Shown here: positions 8,032 to 17,032 of the stretch, in pieces
How the letters are laid out: each line of letters starts with the position of its first letter
How positions within the stretch are numbered: position 1 is the stretch's first letter
From: Bacillota bacterium
GTDB taxonomy: Bacteria; Bacillota; Clostridia; Oscillospirales; Acutalibacteraceae
DNA length: 64,000 bases
Direction of reading: 5' to 3'
Assembly: GCA_023412715.1 (NCBI GenBank)
Contig: JAEZCC010000025.1
Coordinates: forward strand, 62,001-126,000
The notes under the pieces: model-generated
What the model was told of the DNA's origin: nothing
Database searches by the model: none
Seen by the model: only the letters and a program-made list of their open reading frames with translations
Translations under genes and position numbers: made by a program

Positions 8032-8880
8032 TTATTTCAAAAGCGGCTTCAATGCTGCGACGCATTCTTCGGTGTCGAGCGCGCATTCCGGAAGGCCGAA
8101 GCCCTCCTCGCGCAGGCGCCAGACAAGCTCCGTCGCCTGCGGCACGTCGAGCTGGTGATCCTTGAGCAGCGGGACCTGCGAGAAAACCTCGCGCGGCGTG
8201 CCTTCCGTCAGGATCTTCCCGTCGTCCATCACGACGACGCGCCCCGCGCCCGCGGCCTCGTCCATATAGTGCGTGATGATCACGATGGTGATGCCCTGCT
8301 CGCGGTTCAGCCGGTGGATGGTGTCGAGCACCTCCTGCCGGCCGCGCGGGTCCAGCATGGCGGTGGGCTCGTCCAGCACGATGCAGTCGGGCTTCATGGC
8401 GATGATGCCGGCGATTGCGACGCGCTGCTTCTGCCCGCCGGAAAGCTTGTACGGCGCGTTCAGGCGGTAGTCGTACATGTCCACGGCGCGCAGGGCGTCG
8501 TCCACGCGGCGTCGGATCTCCGGCGGGGCGACGCCGAGATTTTCCGGGCCGAAGGCCACGTCTTCCTCCACAATGCTCGCCACGAGCTGGTTGTCCGGGT
8601 TCTGGAGCACAAGGCCCACGCGCCTGCGGATTTCAAGCTTGAGATCCTCGTCCATCGTGTCCAGCCCGTCCACATAGACCTTGCCGCCCGACGGCAGCAG
8701 CATGGCGTTGAAATGCTTCGCCAGCGTGGATTTTCCGGAACCGTTGTGCCCCAGCAGCGCCACAAACTCGCCTTTGCGGATGCCGAGCGAAACGTCGTGA
8801 AGGACCTCGTACGGCTCCTCGCCCTCGCTCGGCTCGTAGGCGAACGACACGCGGTCCGCTGTAATGTAATCCATGTCCAA
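8032..8880 (-). CDS. ecfA1: ECF transporter ATPase EcfA1
   Basis: A 282-aa ABC ATPase with Walker A GHNGSGKS, Q-loop LQNPDNQLV, signature KLSGGQKQR, Walker B CIVLDEPTAMLD and H-loop ITHYM. It is the first gene of the ecfA1-ecfA2-ecfT-truA order common in Firmicutes. The C-terminal 50 residues match the extension used for dimer contacts in EcfA proteins. Confidence 0.92.
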   Translation of the reverse strand: MDMDYITADRVSFAYEPSEGEEPYEVLHDVSLGIRKGEFVALLGHNGSGKSTLAKHFNAMLLPSGGKVYVDGLDTMDEDLKLEIRRRVGLVLQNPDNQLVASIVEEDVAFGPENLGVAPPEIRRRVDDALRAVDMYDYRLNAPYKLSGGQKQRVAIAGIIAMKPDCIVLDEPTAMLDPRGRQEVLDTIHRLNREQGITIVIITHYMDEAAGAGRVVVMDDGKILTEGTPREVFSQVPLLKDHQLDVPQATELVWRLREEGFGLPECALDTEECVAALKPLLK

Positions 8881-8896
8881 ACCTTTCTTCGGCCGG

Positions 8897-9265
8897 TTAC
8901 GCCTGAAACTTATTGATTGCCGCAGCCCGCTCCCGGTATTCTTCCTGCGAAATCAGGCCGGCCTCCAGCAAAGACTTCAGTTCGTCCCGGCGTTCCCTTT
9001 CTCCCTTCCCGGCGCCCGGGGCGGGAACGGCGGGCCGTTTTTCCGGGCGGGCCTCCGGCCTGCGGGGAGGTACGGAGCCGAGTTTCTTGGGGGCCTCGGC
9101 GTCGGCCTGCCTTTTGCGGTTGACAATCGTGACCAGCACAATCGCAATGAAAATGAGGACGGAAAAGACAAACCCCGGCGATTCCCCGTCCGCCGAACCG
9201 TTTCTCCCGACCGCCGCGAGAAAAAAAGGCGATAAAGCCGTCGCGGCAAAACCATACGCTTTCAT
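8897..9265 (-). CDS. Small membrane protein with a C-terminal SHOCT domain
   Basis: A 122-aa protein. One transmembrane helix (about residues 31-49) is preceded by a hydrophobic N-terminus that may be a signal or second helix, and followed by a basic, Pro-rich linker. The last 35 residues have the SHOCT pattern (LKSLLEAGLISQEEYRERAA), a short helix-turn often found at the ends of membrane or multimeric proteins. The start is an ATG with GGGGGTAAG upstream; longer upstream ORF sequence looks non-coding. Function unknown. Confidence 0.75.
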   Translation of the reverse strand: MKAYGFAATALSPFFLAAVGRNGSADGESPGFVFSVLIFIAIVLVTIVNRKRQADAEAPKKLGSVPPRRPEARPEKRPAVPAPGAGKGERERRDELKSLLEAGLISQEEYRERAAAINKFQA

Positions 9266-9288
9266 TCTCTTACCCCCCGCGAATCCCG

Positions 9289-10149
9289 TCAGGACTGCCA
9301 GATTGCCGTGCTGCCGCAGGGAAGCACAAGGCCGCTCTCCGTGACGGGAAGGCCGATTTCGTCGGACGAAACCCGCCCGCCGAACCGCTTTTCCAGCAGG
9401 ACGCCGAGCAGGTATTCCATGACCGCGGGCGAAAGGCCCGCGGTGTAGGAATTCAGGATGAAAAACAGCGGATCGCCGGAAAGCACGGGCAGGCATGTCT
9501 GCACAAGCTCATAGAGCTGCTCTTCCAGCTTCCAGACCTCGCCGTTCGGCCCCCTGCCGTAAGACGGCGGATCCATGATGATGCCGTCGTACCGGTTCCC
9601 GCGGCGCTGCTCACGCCTCACGAACTTTTCGCAGTCGTCGACGAGCCAGCGGACGGATTTGTCCGCAAGGCCGGATTCGGCGGCGTTCTCCTTCGCCCAG
9701 GCGACCATGCCCTTGGAAGCGTCCACATGGCAGACCCCGGCCCCTGCCGCAAGGCAGGCGAGCGTGGCGGCGCCGGTGTAGCCGAACAGGTTCAGCACCT
9801 TGACCGGCCGGCCCGCTTTGCGGATTTTTTCCGCCGCAAAGTCCCAGTTGACCGCCTGTTCGGGGAAAACGCCGGTGTGCTTGAAGCCCATCAGCTTCAC
9901 GCGGAACGTCAGATCCCCGTAGCGGATTTTCCAGAAATCCGGGACGAGGCGCTTCACTTCCCAATGACCGCCGCCGGAGGACGAGCGCAGGTAGCGCGCG
10001 TCCTCGTTCTGCCACAGCGGATTCTTTTTCGGGGTGTCCCAGATAATCTGCGGATCCGGGCGGACCAGCACGGTTCTGCCCCAGCGTTCCAGGCGCTCCC
10101 CTGCGGACGTGTCAATCAGCTCGTAGTCGTCCCAGCGCGCCGTTCTCAT
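9289..10149 (-). CDS. RlmI/RlmK-like class I SAM-dependent methyltransferase
   Basis: A 286-aa protein with a Rossmann methyltransferase core. Motif I is LNLFGYTGAATLACLAAGAG (about residues 130-149) and motif IV is DPPSYGRGP, as in the C-terminal domain of 23S rRNA methyltransferases of the RlmI/RlmK group. The N-terminal 90 residues form a beta-rich region. Target nucleotide unknown. I start it at ATG 10149: the frame is open for another 29 codons upstream, but those codons are repeat copy B, which ends one base before this ATG. Confidence 0.82.
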   Translation of the reverse strand: MRTARWDDYELIDTSAGERLERWGRTVLVRPDPQIIWDTPKKNPLWQNEDARYLRSSSGGGHWEVKRLVPDFWKIRYGDLTFRVKLMGFKHTGVFPEQAVNWDFAAEKIRKAGRPVKVLNLFGYTGAATLACLAAGAGVCHVDASKGMVAWAKENAAESGLADKSVRWLVDDCEKFVRREQRRGNRYDGIIMDPPSYGRGPNGEVWKLEEQLYELVQTCLPVLSGDPLFFILNSYTAGLSPAVMEYLLGVLLEKRFGGRVSSDEIGLPVTESGLVLPCGSTAIWQS

Positions 10150-10234
10150 CGCGATGCCCGCGCGGTCACGCCGCGCCGTTCGGTCTGAAAGAAACCCCGG
10201 GCCGGGGCGGGCGCGAGAGTCGTCAGAGACTCCC
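10150..10234 (+). repeat. Dispersed structured repeat, copy B
   Basis: Same element as copy A, with hairpin GCGCGG-tcacg-CCGCGC and terminal arm GAGTC-gtcaga-GACTC then CCC. Compared with copy A, the terminal arm has changed on both sides and still pairs. It fills nearly all of the gap between glmM and the methyltransferase gene and stops at the latter's ATG. Confidence 0.75.
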
Positions 10235-10243
10235 ATGAAGTCA

Positions 10244-11593
10244 TCATGTCAGCCGCTCCCTCACGACGTCGGCGACGGAATCCGCAAGCGCCCGGATGCA
10301 GTTCTCGTCCTCGCCCTCAATCATGACGCGCAGCAGCGGCTCCGTGCCGGAGGGGCGGACGATGATGCGGCCCGAGGTGCCAAGCTTTTTCTTCGTGTCC
10401 TCCACGGCGGCCTTTACCTCGTCGTCCGTGTAGAAGCGCAGCTTGCCGTCCGGCTTGACCGGCACGTTCACAATCACCTGCGGGTAGCGGGCCATCAGCG
10501 TCGCAAGGCTCGAAAGCTTTGCCTGCCTGCGGTGCACAAGGCTCAAAAGCTGCGCCGCGGTCATCTGGCCGTCGCCCGTCGTGGCAAAGTCGAGGAAAAT
10601 GACGTGGCCGCTCTGCTCGCCGCCGAAATTGTAGCCGTCGAGCTGCATCTCTTCCAGCACATAGCGGTCGCCAACCTTCGTCGCCTCGAACTTGATGCCG
10701 TTGTCTTCGCAGAAACGCGAAAAGCCCATGTTCGTCATGATGGTCCCGACCACGGTGTTCTTCGCCAGCTTGCCGCGCGACTTCATGTCGGCCGCGCAGA
10801 TGGCCATGACGAAGTCGCCGTCCACGAGCTGGCCTTTTTCGTCGACGGCGAGGCAGCGGTCGGCGTCGCCGTCGAACGCCACGCCGGCGTCGAGCCGGTT
10901 CTCACGCACAAACGCCATCAGACCGTCCATATGGGTGGATCCGCAGTTGTCGTTCACGTTGACGCCGTTCGGGCGGTCGGCAAGCATGTGGCACTCCGCC
11001 CCCAGCTCGCTGAACAGAAGCTCCGCCGTGCGGCTTGCGGCGCCGTTGGCGCAGTCGATGCCGATGCGCATGCCGTCAAGCGCGAACGGGACCGTGCTTT
11101 TGAGGTGGTCGACGTAGTCGCGCACGGTGTTCGGCGCTTCGGTCACGCAGCCCACGTCGCCCGCGGTCGGGTGCGGCGGCTCGGCCGCATGGTCGAGCAC
11201 GATGGCCTCAATCTGTTCTTCGAGCGCGTCCGGCAGCTTGAAGCCGTCGCCGCTGAAGATCTTGATTCCGTTGAACTCGCAGGGGTTGTGCGACGCCGTC
11301 AGCATGACGCCCGCGTCGGCCTTGTATTTCCCGACAAGGAACGCGACGGCGGGGGTCGGCACCACGCCCAGGCGGACGACGTTCGCTCCCACGCTGCAAA
11401 GGCCCGCCGTCATGGCGGCTTCCAGCATGTCGGAAGAAATGCGGGTGTCTTTGCCGATCAGCACCTTCGGGTGCCGGTGCGCGCTGTCCGTCAGGACCAT
11501 CGCGGCCGCCCGGCCGATATTCATGGCCATCTCGCAGGTCAGCTCGCTGTTCGCGACGCCGCGGACGCCGTCCGTTCCAAATAATCTGCCCAT
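10244..11593 (-). CDS. glmM: Phosphoglucosamine mutase
   Basis: A 449-aa enzyme converting glucosamine-6-phosphate to glucosamine-1-phosphate for UDP-GlcNAc and peptidoglycan synthesis. The N-terminus MGRLFGTDGVRGVAN is diagnostic. The phospho-serine loop LTASHNP has the catalytic Ser at residue 101, the metal-binding loop is FDGDADR near 240, and the phosphate-binding loop RPSGTEPLLRV is near the C-terminus. Full family length. Its product pool feeds the UDP-GlcNAc pathway encoded at 26391-33073. Confidence 0.95.
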   Translation of the reverse strand: MGRLFGTDGVRGVANSELTCEMAMNIGRAAAMVLTDSAHRHPKVLIGKDTRISSDMLEAAMTAGLCSVGANVVRLGVVPTPAVAFLVGKYKADAGVMLTASHNPCEFNGIKIFSGDGFKLPDALEEQIEAIVLDHAAEPPHPTAGDVGCVTEAPNTVRDYVDHLKSTVPFALDGMRIGIDCANGAASRTAELLFSELGAECHMLADRPNGVNVNDNCGSTHMDGLMAFVRENRLDAGVAFDGDADRCLAVDEKGQLVDGDFVMAICAADMKSRGKLAKNTVVGTIMTNMGFSRFCEDNGIKFEATKVGDRYVLEEMQLDGYNFGGEQSGHVIFLDFATTGDGQMTAAQLLSLVHRRQAKLSSLATLMARYPQVIVNVPVKPDGKLRFYTDDEVKAAVEDTKKKLGTSGRIIVRPSGTEPLLRVMIEGEDENCIRALADSVADVVRERLT

Positions 11594-11639
11594 ATGTGGT
11601 ACAACACTCCTACTTTACAAAATTTAAAGGGACAGGATT

Positions 11640-12719
11640 TCAGAAAAGCTTCTGCTGCCCGTCTTCGGGCGCCGCCGGCTTCTGCAGGCCGAGGTGCTCG
11701 TAGGCCGCCTGCGTGGCGCAGCGCCCGCGCGGCGTGCGGCTCAGAAAGCCGATCTGCATTAAGTAAGGTTCGTAGATGTCTTCGATGGTCACCGCTTCCT
11801 CCCCGATGGCCGCGGCGAGCGTCTCGAGGCCGACCGGCCCGCCCTTGTAGAACTTGATCAGCGCGCTCAGCAGCCTGCGGTCGTTCGCGTCGAGCCCAAG
11901 GCCGTCGATTTCAAGCCGGTCAAGGCCGAGCTTTGCCGCCTCGCGCGTGATGCTCCCGCCGGAAACGACCTGCGCGAAGTCGCGCACGCGCTTTAAAAGC
12001 CGGTTCGCGATGCGGGGCGTCCCGCGGGAGCGCGAGGCGATCTCCAGCGCGCCGTCCGCCTCGATGGGGATGCCGAGGATCTTCGCACTGCGCGTAACAA
12101 TCTGCGCGAGCTCGCGCGGGGAATAAAGCTCCAGCCGCAGCACCACGCCGAACCGGTCGCGCAGCGGCGCGGAAAGCTGCCCGGCGCGCGTCGTGGCCCC
12201 GACCAGCGTGAACTTCGGCAGCGGCAGATGGTACGAAGCCGCCATCTGCCCCTTGCCGGTGATGATGTCGAGCGCAAAATCCTCCATCGCCGGGTACAGG
12301 ATCTCTTCCACGCTGCGGGAAAGGCGGTGCACCTCGTCGATGAACAGCACATCGCCGGGGTTCAGGTTCGTGAGGATAGCCGCGAGGTCACCCGGCTTTT
12401 CGACCGCCGGACCGGAGGTAATGCGGAAATTGACCCCCAGCTCGTTTGCGATGATGCCCGCGAGCGTGGTCTTGCCGAGGCCCGGCGGGCCGTAAAGCAG
12501 CACGTGGTCGAGGCTTTCTTTCCGCTGGCGGGCCGCCTCGATGAAAACAGAAAGGTTCTCTTTTACTTTCGTCTGCCCCACATATTCGGAAAGCGTCCGC
12601 GGGCGCAGGGGATTTTCCACCTCCGCATCCTCCGGCGAATATTCCGGCGTGAGGACGCGGTTCTCGAAATCGGAATCCCCCCGCTCCGTATCAGTCGGAT
12701 CATAACTCAAGTTTTCCAT
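11640..12719 (-). CDS. ruvB: Holliday junction branch migration helicase RuvB
   Basis: A 359-aa AAA+ motor that drives branch migration with RuvA. The order is: N-terminal RPRTLSEYVGQ, Walker A YGPPGLGKTTLA (about residue 75), Walker B LFIDEVHRLS, sensor GATTRAG, and a C-terminal winged helix ending in RGRCATQAAYEHLG. It has a short extra N-terminal tail. Third gene of ruvCAB, 30 bp after ruvA. Confidence 0.96.
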   Translation of the reverse strand: MENLSYDPTDTERGDSDFENRVLTPEYSPEDAEVENPLRPRTLSEYVGQTKVKENLSVFIEAARQRKESLDHVLLYGPPGLGKTTLAGIIANELGVNFRITSGPAVEKPGDLAAILTNLNPGDVLFIDEVHRLSRSVEEILYPAMEDFALDIITGKGQMAASYHLPLPKFTLVGATTRAGQLSAPLRDRFGVVLRLELYSPRELAQIVTRSAKILGIPIEADGALEIASRSRGTPRIANRLLKRVRDFAQVVSGGSITREAAKLGLDRLEIDGLGLDANDRRLLSALIKFYKGGPVGLETLAAAIGEEAVTIEDIYEPYLMQIGFLSRTPRGRCATQAAYEHLGLQKPAAPEDGQQKLF

Positions 12720-12749
12720 TCCGCCGCCTTTCTATCCGCCGTTCTGCGC

Positions 12750-13352
12750 TTACTGCCGGCCCGGGTCCATGGCTTTAAGGGAAAGCCGGATCAGCTCTTC
12801 CACCGGAAGGGCGCTGTCGAACTTTGCCACGGCCGACGCCGCTTCGCTGGGCTGGTACCCCAGCACGGTCAGCGCGTTCACCGCGGCGCCCGCGCTGTCG
12901 GAAGCCGAGGGCTGACCGGGCACCGGCGCCCCCCCGCCCGCCGTGCGGATGTCGCGCACCTTGTCGCGCAGCTCCAGCACGATGCGCTGCGCCAGCTTGC
13001 CGCCGACGCCGCTCGCGCGGGTGAAGGCCTTGCTGTCGCCCGTGGCAGAGGCGGCGGCCACCTGCTCCGGCGTCAGGACGGAGAGCACGGCGAGCGCCAC
13101 CTTGGGGCCGACGCCGCTGACGCCCGTCAGCATTCTGAAGCAGTTGAGCTCCGGCAGGGTTGCAAAGCCGAACAGATCGACCGCGTCCTCGCGCACGTGC
13201 AGGCGCGTGTAAAGCGTCGCCTCCGCGCCGAGCGGCGGAAGCGCACGCTGCGTGTTCTGCGAGGTCAGGCATTTGAAGCCGATGCCCGCGCATTCCACGA
13301 CGGCGACGCCGGGTTCCATGTGGACCAGCTGCCCTCTCAGACTGTAGAACAT
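12750..13352 (-). CDS. ruvA: Holliday junction branch migration protein RuvA
   Basis: A 200-aa protein with the three RuvA domains: N-terminal OB fold (MFYSLRGQL...), tandem helix-hairpin-helix (VSGVGPKVALAVLS and ASGVGGKLAQRIVLEL), and the C-terminal three-helix domain that contacts RuvB (LTVLGYQPSEAASAV). The start overlaps ruvC by 16 bp. Confidence 0.95.
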   Translation of the reverse strand: MFYSLRGQLVHMEPGVAVVECAGIGFKCLTSQNTQRALPPLGAEATLYTRLHVREDAVDLFGFATLPELNCFRMLTGVSGVGPKVALAVLSVLTPEQVAAASATGDSKAFTRASGVGGKLAQRIVLELRDKVRDIRTAGGGAPVPGQPSASDSAGAAVNALTVLGYQPSEAASAVAKFDSALPVEELIRLSLKAMDPGRQ

Positions 13353-13888
13353 GACTTTCTATCCTTTCCCCCGTCCGTCTCGCGGAACCGATTCATCAGC
13401 ACGGTGCGCCTCAGCCGCGAGCCCGCCGCCTGCCCGTGGCAGACCGCCATGGCAAGCGCGTCGGCCGTGTCGTCGGGCTTCGGCACCTCTTTCAGGCACA
13501 GAAGCCTTCGGGTCATCTCCATGACCTGCGGCTTTTTCGCCTGGCCGTAGCCCGTGACCGAAAGCTTCACCTGCAGCGGCGTGTACTCGAAAATCTCCGC
13601 GCCGCATTTCCGCGCGGCGAGCAGAATCACCCCGCGGGCTTCCGCCACGCCGATAGCCGTCGTCTTGTTGTTCTGAAAATACAGCTTTTCCACAGAGACG
13701 GCCTCCGGCTTCCACCGCTGCGCGATGTCGGAAAGGCCGTCGTAGATTTTCTCGAGGCGAAGGCTGAAATCGAGCTCCGCCTTTGTGACCACCGCCCCGT
13801 ACTCAAGCGGACGGAAACGGCCGTTTTCCGCCTGGACGACGCCGTAGCCGACAACGGCGTAGCCGGGGTCGATTCCCAGAATAATCAT
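13337..13888 (-). CDS. ruvC: Holliday junction resolvase RuvC
   Basis: A 183-aa RNase H-fold endonuclease that cuts Holliday junctions. Acidic active-site motifs are present: GIDPGYAVVGYG (Asp at 6), VEKLYFQ, and DDTADALAMAVCH at the end of the core. The last 30 residues, rich in Arg, extend beyond the usual core. First gene of the ruvCAB operon. Confidence 0.95.
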   Translation of the reverse strand: MIILGIDPGYAVVGYGVVQAENGRFRPLEYGAVVTKAELDFSLRLEKIYDGLSDIAQRWKPEAVSVEKLYFQNNKTTAIGVAEARGVILLAARKCGAEIFEYTPLQVKLSVTGYGQAKKPQVMEMTRRLLCLKEVPKPDDTADALAMAVCHGQAAGSRLRRTVLMNRFRETDGGKDRKSCSTV

Positions 13889-14017
13889 GGCGCGGTTCCT
13901 TTCCTGTAAATTCGGTTTATTATATCACAAATGCCGCATGAAAGAAAGACCGGCCCGAGATTTTGAAAGCCGGAAGAATTTCTTTTTTCTCTGCGGAAAT
14001 CCTCATCAAAGATTGTG

Positions 14018-14023
14018 TATAAT
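14018..14023 (+). promoter_or_regulatory. -10 element upstream of the PPK2 gene
   Basis: A TATAAT lies 57 bp upstream of the ATG in an AT-rich stretch between ruvC and the divergent PPK2 gene. No good -35 hexamer was found at 16-18 bp. Confidence 0.45.
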
Positions 14024-14079
14024 AGGGATATCGGCAAATCTGCCGATTTCAACGGGAAAAACGGGAGGTGTCTGAAATC

Positions 14080-15573
14080 ATGCTGGAAACAGCGGATCTT
14101 GCAAAAAGAGTGACAAAGGAACGGTACAAAGAACTTGCGCCGAAGCTGGAGGAGCGTCTTGCGGCGCTGCAGCAGCCGGTGCGGCAGGCCAAGCTGCCCG
14201 TCGTCATCCTGTTCGAGGGCTGGGGCGCCGCGGGGAAGGGCGGGCTGATCGGCAAACTGATCCGGAACTTCGACCCGCGCGGCTTTTTCGTCTCTTCCTT
14301 CATCGCGCCCACGGAGCTGGAACGGCGCGAGCCGGTCCTCTGGCGCTACTGGAACGCGGTCCCCAAGCAGGGCCAGATCGCCATTCTCGACCGAAGCTGG
14401 TACATGGACGTCACCACCGCCCGGCTGGAAGAAAAGCTGGACGACAAAGCCGTGGAACGCCGCCTGAAGGACATCGTCTCGTTCGAGCGGCAGCTGACCG
14501 ACGGCGGATACCTGATCCTGAAATTCTTTATTCATATCAGCAGAAAAGAGCAGAAAAAGCGGTTCGAGGACCTGGAGCAGGACAAGGACACCGCCTGGCG
14601 CGTGACGGAGCTGGACTGGGAGCGCAACCGCCGGTACGAGGACTACTCCCGCGCGTTCGACGAAGCCCTGCGCTACACGAACACGACGAACGCCCCGTGG
14701 TGCGTCGTCTCCGGCATGGACCGCCGCGCCGCCGCGCTCGACGTGTTCACCGCCGTCGCGGACCGGATCGGGGAGGCCCTGGAAGAGAAAAAAGCGCCGC
14801 CGCAGGCCAAAGCCCAGCCGGAAGACAAAATCCAGCCGGGGCCGTTCCGCCTGCTGACGATGCCGAAGCTCTCCGGGATCCCGCTCGACCGCAGGCTGGA
14901 CGACAAGGACTATAAAAAGCAGCTCAAAGAGCAGCAGGAGCTTCTCGCCGAGCTGCACCAGCGCATGTACCGCAAGAAGGTGCCCGCCGTCATCGCCTAC
15001 GAGGGCTGGGACGCGGCCGGCAAGGGCGGAAACATCCGCCGCGTCGCGGAAGCGCTCGACCCGCGCGGCTACCGGGTCGTGCCCATCGCCGCGCCTTCGC
15101 CGGACGAGCTTGCCCGCCATTACCTGTGGCGGTTCTGGACCAACCTGCCGCGCACCGGCCACATCGCCGTGTTCGACCGAACGTGGTACGGCCGCGTCAT
15201 GGTCGAGCGCATCGAGGGCTTCTGCTCACAGGAGGACTGGCGCCGCGCCTACCGTGAAATCAACGAATTCGAGCGCCAGCTCTGCGACTGGGGCGCCGTG
15301 GTCATCAAATTCTGGCTGCAGATTGACAAGGACGAGCAGTTCCGCCGGTTCAGCGACCGCCAGAACACCCCCTCGAAGCAGTGGAAAATCACCGACGAGG
15401 ACTGGCGCAACCGCTCCAAATGGGACCAGTACGAAACCTGCGTGAACGAGATGCTGCAGTACACCTCCACCGATTTCGCGCCCTGGCATATCATAGAGTC
15501 GCAGGACAAGAAATACGGGCGCATCCAGACGCTGAAAATCATTACGGAAGCGCTGCGGGAGCGCCTGAAATAA
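14080..15573 (+). CDS. pap: Polyphosphate:AMP phosphotransferase (two-domain PPK2)
   Basis: A 497-aa protein made of two PPK2 domains in tandem. Both have a Walker A-like loop: GWGAAGKGG at residues 47-55 and GWDAAGKGG at about 309-317. Both also have a lid/Walker B-like DRSWY or DRTWYGR motif. Fused two-domain PPK2 proteins are class II enzymes that phosphorylate AMP to ADP with polyphosphate. The ATG chosen has GGGAGG 11 nt upstream; a GTG four codons earlier is less likely because it overlaps that site. Transcribed away from ruvC. Confidence 0.9.
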   Translation: MLETADLAKRVTKERYKELAPKLEERLAALQQPVRQAKLPVVILFEGWGAAGKGGLIGKLIRNFDPRGFFVSSFIAPTELERREPVLWRYWNAVPKQGQIAILDRSWYMDVTTARLEEKLDDKAVERRLKDIVSFERQLTDGGYLILKFFIHISRKEQKKRFEDLEQDKDTAWRVTELDWERNRRYEDYSRAFDEALRYTNTTNAPWCVVSGMDRRAAALDVFTAVADRIGEALEEKKAPPQAKAQPEDKIQPGPFRLLTMPKLSGIPLDRRLDDKDYKKQLKEQQELLAELHQRMYRKKVPAVIAYEGWDAAGKGGNIRRVAEALDPRGYRVVPIAAPSPDELARHYLWRFWTNLPRTGHIAVFDRTWYGRVMVERIEGFCSQEDWRRAYREINEFERQLCDWGAVVIKFWLQIDKDEQFRRFSDRQNTPSKQWKITDEDWRNRSKWDQYETCVNEMLQYTSTDFAPWHIIESQDKKYGRIQTLKIITEALRERLK

Positions 15574-15652
15574 ACGCCGCGGTTTGCCGCGCGCCCGCCG
15601 ATGTGATATAGTATAAAAAACGTCGGTATCGGCGGAAACGGGGTGCTTTTAC

Positions 15653-16363
15653 ATGGTGGGAATCATCGGGGCAATGGCGGTGGAGGTCGAGGATCTTCTG
15701 GCGCTGATGGAGGAGGAAGCTTCCGAAACAATCAGCGGCACCGTCTACCACTCGGGCAGAATCGCGGGGACGGACTGCGTCGTCGCACAGTGCGGCATCG
15801 GCAAGGTGGCGGCGGCCGTCTGCGCGCAGACCATGATTCTGAAATACCGCCCGGCTTCGGTCGTCAACGTCGGCGTGGCCGGCGGCATCGGCAAAGACAT
15901 CCACATCGGCGACGTGGTGGTTTCGCGCGGCCTCGTGCAGCACGACATGGACACCTCCGCCCTCGGCGACCCGAAGGGTTTTCTGAGCGGCCCCAATCTC
16001 GTCGAAATCCCGGCTTCGGGGCCGCTCGCGGCGACGGCGGTAACGTGCGCGGGCGAAATCGTGGGGAAAGAGCGCGTGCACCTCGGCGTCATCGCCACGG
16101 GCGACCAGTTCATCGGCGACGCGGGACGCCTGGAAGAGATAGCGCGGGACTTCGGGGCCTGCGCCTGCGAGATGGAGGGCGGCAGCATCGCGCAGGTGTG
16201 CTTTCTGAACCGCGTGCCGTTCGTCGTCATCCGCGCCGTCTCCGACAACGCGAACGAAGAGGCCGCCGTGGATTTCGGCGCGTTCGCCGCCGACTCCGCC
16301 AAAAAGTCCGCTGCCCTCGTGCGCCGGCTGCTTGCCGCCGCCCAAAGGGGGGACGGCGCATGA
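15653..16363 (+). CDS. mtnN: 5'-methylthioadenosine/S-adenosylhomocysteine nucleosidase
   Basis: A 236-aa purine nucleoside phosphorylase-fold enzyme that cleaves the glycosidic bond of MTA and SAH, salvaging adenine and relieving methyltransferase inhibition. Landmarks are MVGIIGAMAVEVE (Glu12 region), NVGVAGGIG, the substrate segment ACEMEGGSIAQV and catalytic Asp in SDNANEEA. The stop overlaps the next start (ATGA), indicating coupling. Confidence 0.93.
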   Translation: MVGIIGAMAVEVEDLLALMEEEASETISGTVYHSGRIAGTDCVVAQCGIGKVAAAVCAQTMILKYRPASVVNVGVAGGIGKDIHIGDVVVSRGLVQHDMDTSALGDPKGFLSGPNLVEIPASGPLAATAVTCAGEIVGKERVHLGVIATGDQFIGDAGRLEEIARDFGACACEMEGGSIAQVCFLNRVPFVVIRAVSDNANEEAAVDFGAFAADSAKKSAALVRRLLAAAQRGDGA

Positions 16364-16968
16364 GAATTCTCGACATCTCGCGCGACCTGTTCTCTTCGAA
16401 GCCCTACCCGGGCGATCCCGTGCCGAAGCGCGACGTCGTGCGCCGCATGGACATGGGCGACGAGTGCAACCTCTCCGGCTTTTACGCCTGCTGCCACAGC
16501 GCGACGCACATGGACGCGCCTCTCCATTTTCTCGAGGACGGCGATCCGGTAGAAAAGATCCCGCTCGGGCGGTGCGTCGGGCCGTGCGCGGTCGTGGAGG
16601 TCAGGGGCCTTCTGACCGGCGCGGACATCGACCGCATGACGCCGCTGCCGGAAAAACGGCTTCTGCTCAAAGGGGGCGGCGAAGCCTTTCTGACGCAGAG
16701 CGCGGCGTTCGCGCTGGCGCAGGCCGGCGCGCTGCTCGTGGGGACGGACGCTCAAAGCATCGGCGCGCCGGAGGACGAGGCGGCTCCCCACAGGGAGCTG
16801 CTGGGTGCGGGCATCCCGATTCTGGAGGGTCTGGACCTTTCCGCGGTCCGGCCCGGCCTTTACCGGCTGGCCGCCCTGCCCCTTCTTCTCTGCGGCGCGG
16901 AGGCCGCGCCCGTCCGCGCCGTGCTGCTGGAAAACAGCACGGGCGAAGACGAAAAATCCGGTTATTGA
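16360..16968 (+). CDS. Cyclase / kynurenine formamidase-like metal hydrolase
   Basis: A 202-aa protein of the cyclase family (Pfam PF04199-type). The metal-binding motif is present as HSATHMDAPLHF, a variant of HxGTHxDxPxH, near residues 46-57; Ala replaces the usual Gly. A later GTDAQSIG segment fits the family. Members hydrolyse amides such as N-formylkynurenine or act on unknown cyclic substrates; the substrate here is not known. It is translationally coupled to mtnN by a 4-bp overlap. Confidence 0.78.
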   Translation: MRILDISRDLFSSKPYPGDPVPKRDVVRRMDMGDECNLSGFYACCHSATHMDAPLHFLEDGDPVEKIPLGRCVGPCAVVEVRGLLTGADIDRMTPLPEKRLLLKGGGEAFLTQSAAFALAQAGALLVGTDAQSIGAPEDEAAPHRELLGAGIPILEGLDLSAVRPGLYRLAALPLLLCGAEAAPVRAVLLENSTGEDEKSGY

Positions 16969-16994
16969 AAAATTTACAGGCAATTCATATCTTC

Positions 16995-17026
16995 TTCACA
17001 ACTGTTTTTGGCACCGGGGATATAAT
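16995..17026 (+). promoter_or_regulatory. Candidate promoter of the small RNA at 17033
   Basis: A clear TATAAT lies at 17021-17026. The best upstream match, TTCACA, is 20 bp away, which is long, so the -35 is uncertain. There is no ORF between this and the terminator at 17107. Confidence 0.4.
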
Positions 17027-17032
17027 GAAGAC

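Noticed and set aside
13885..15162. 425-codon ORF on the minus strand opposite the PPK2 gene
   Set aside because: It is antisense to a protein with clear motifs. Its composition is the usual by-product of GC-rich codon use on the opposite strand and has no ribosome-binding site or recognisable domain.
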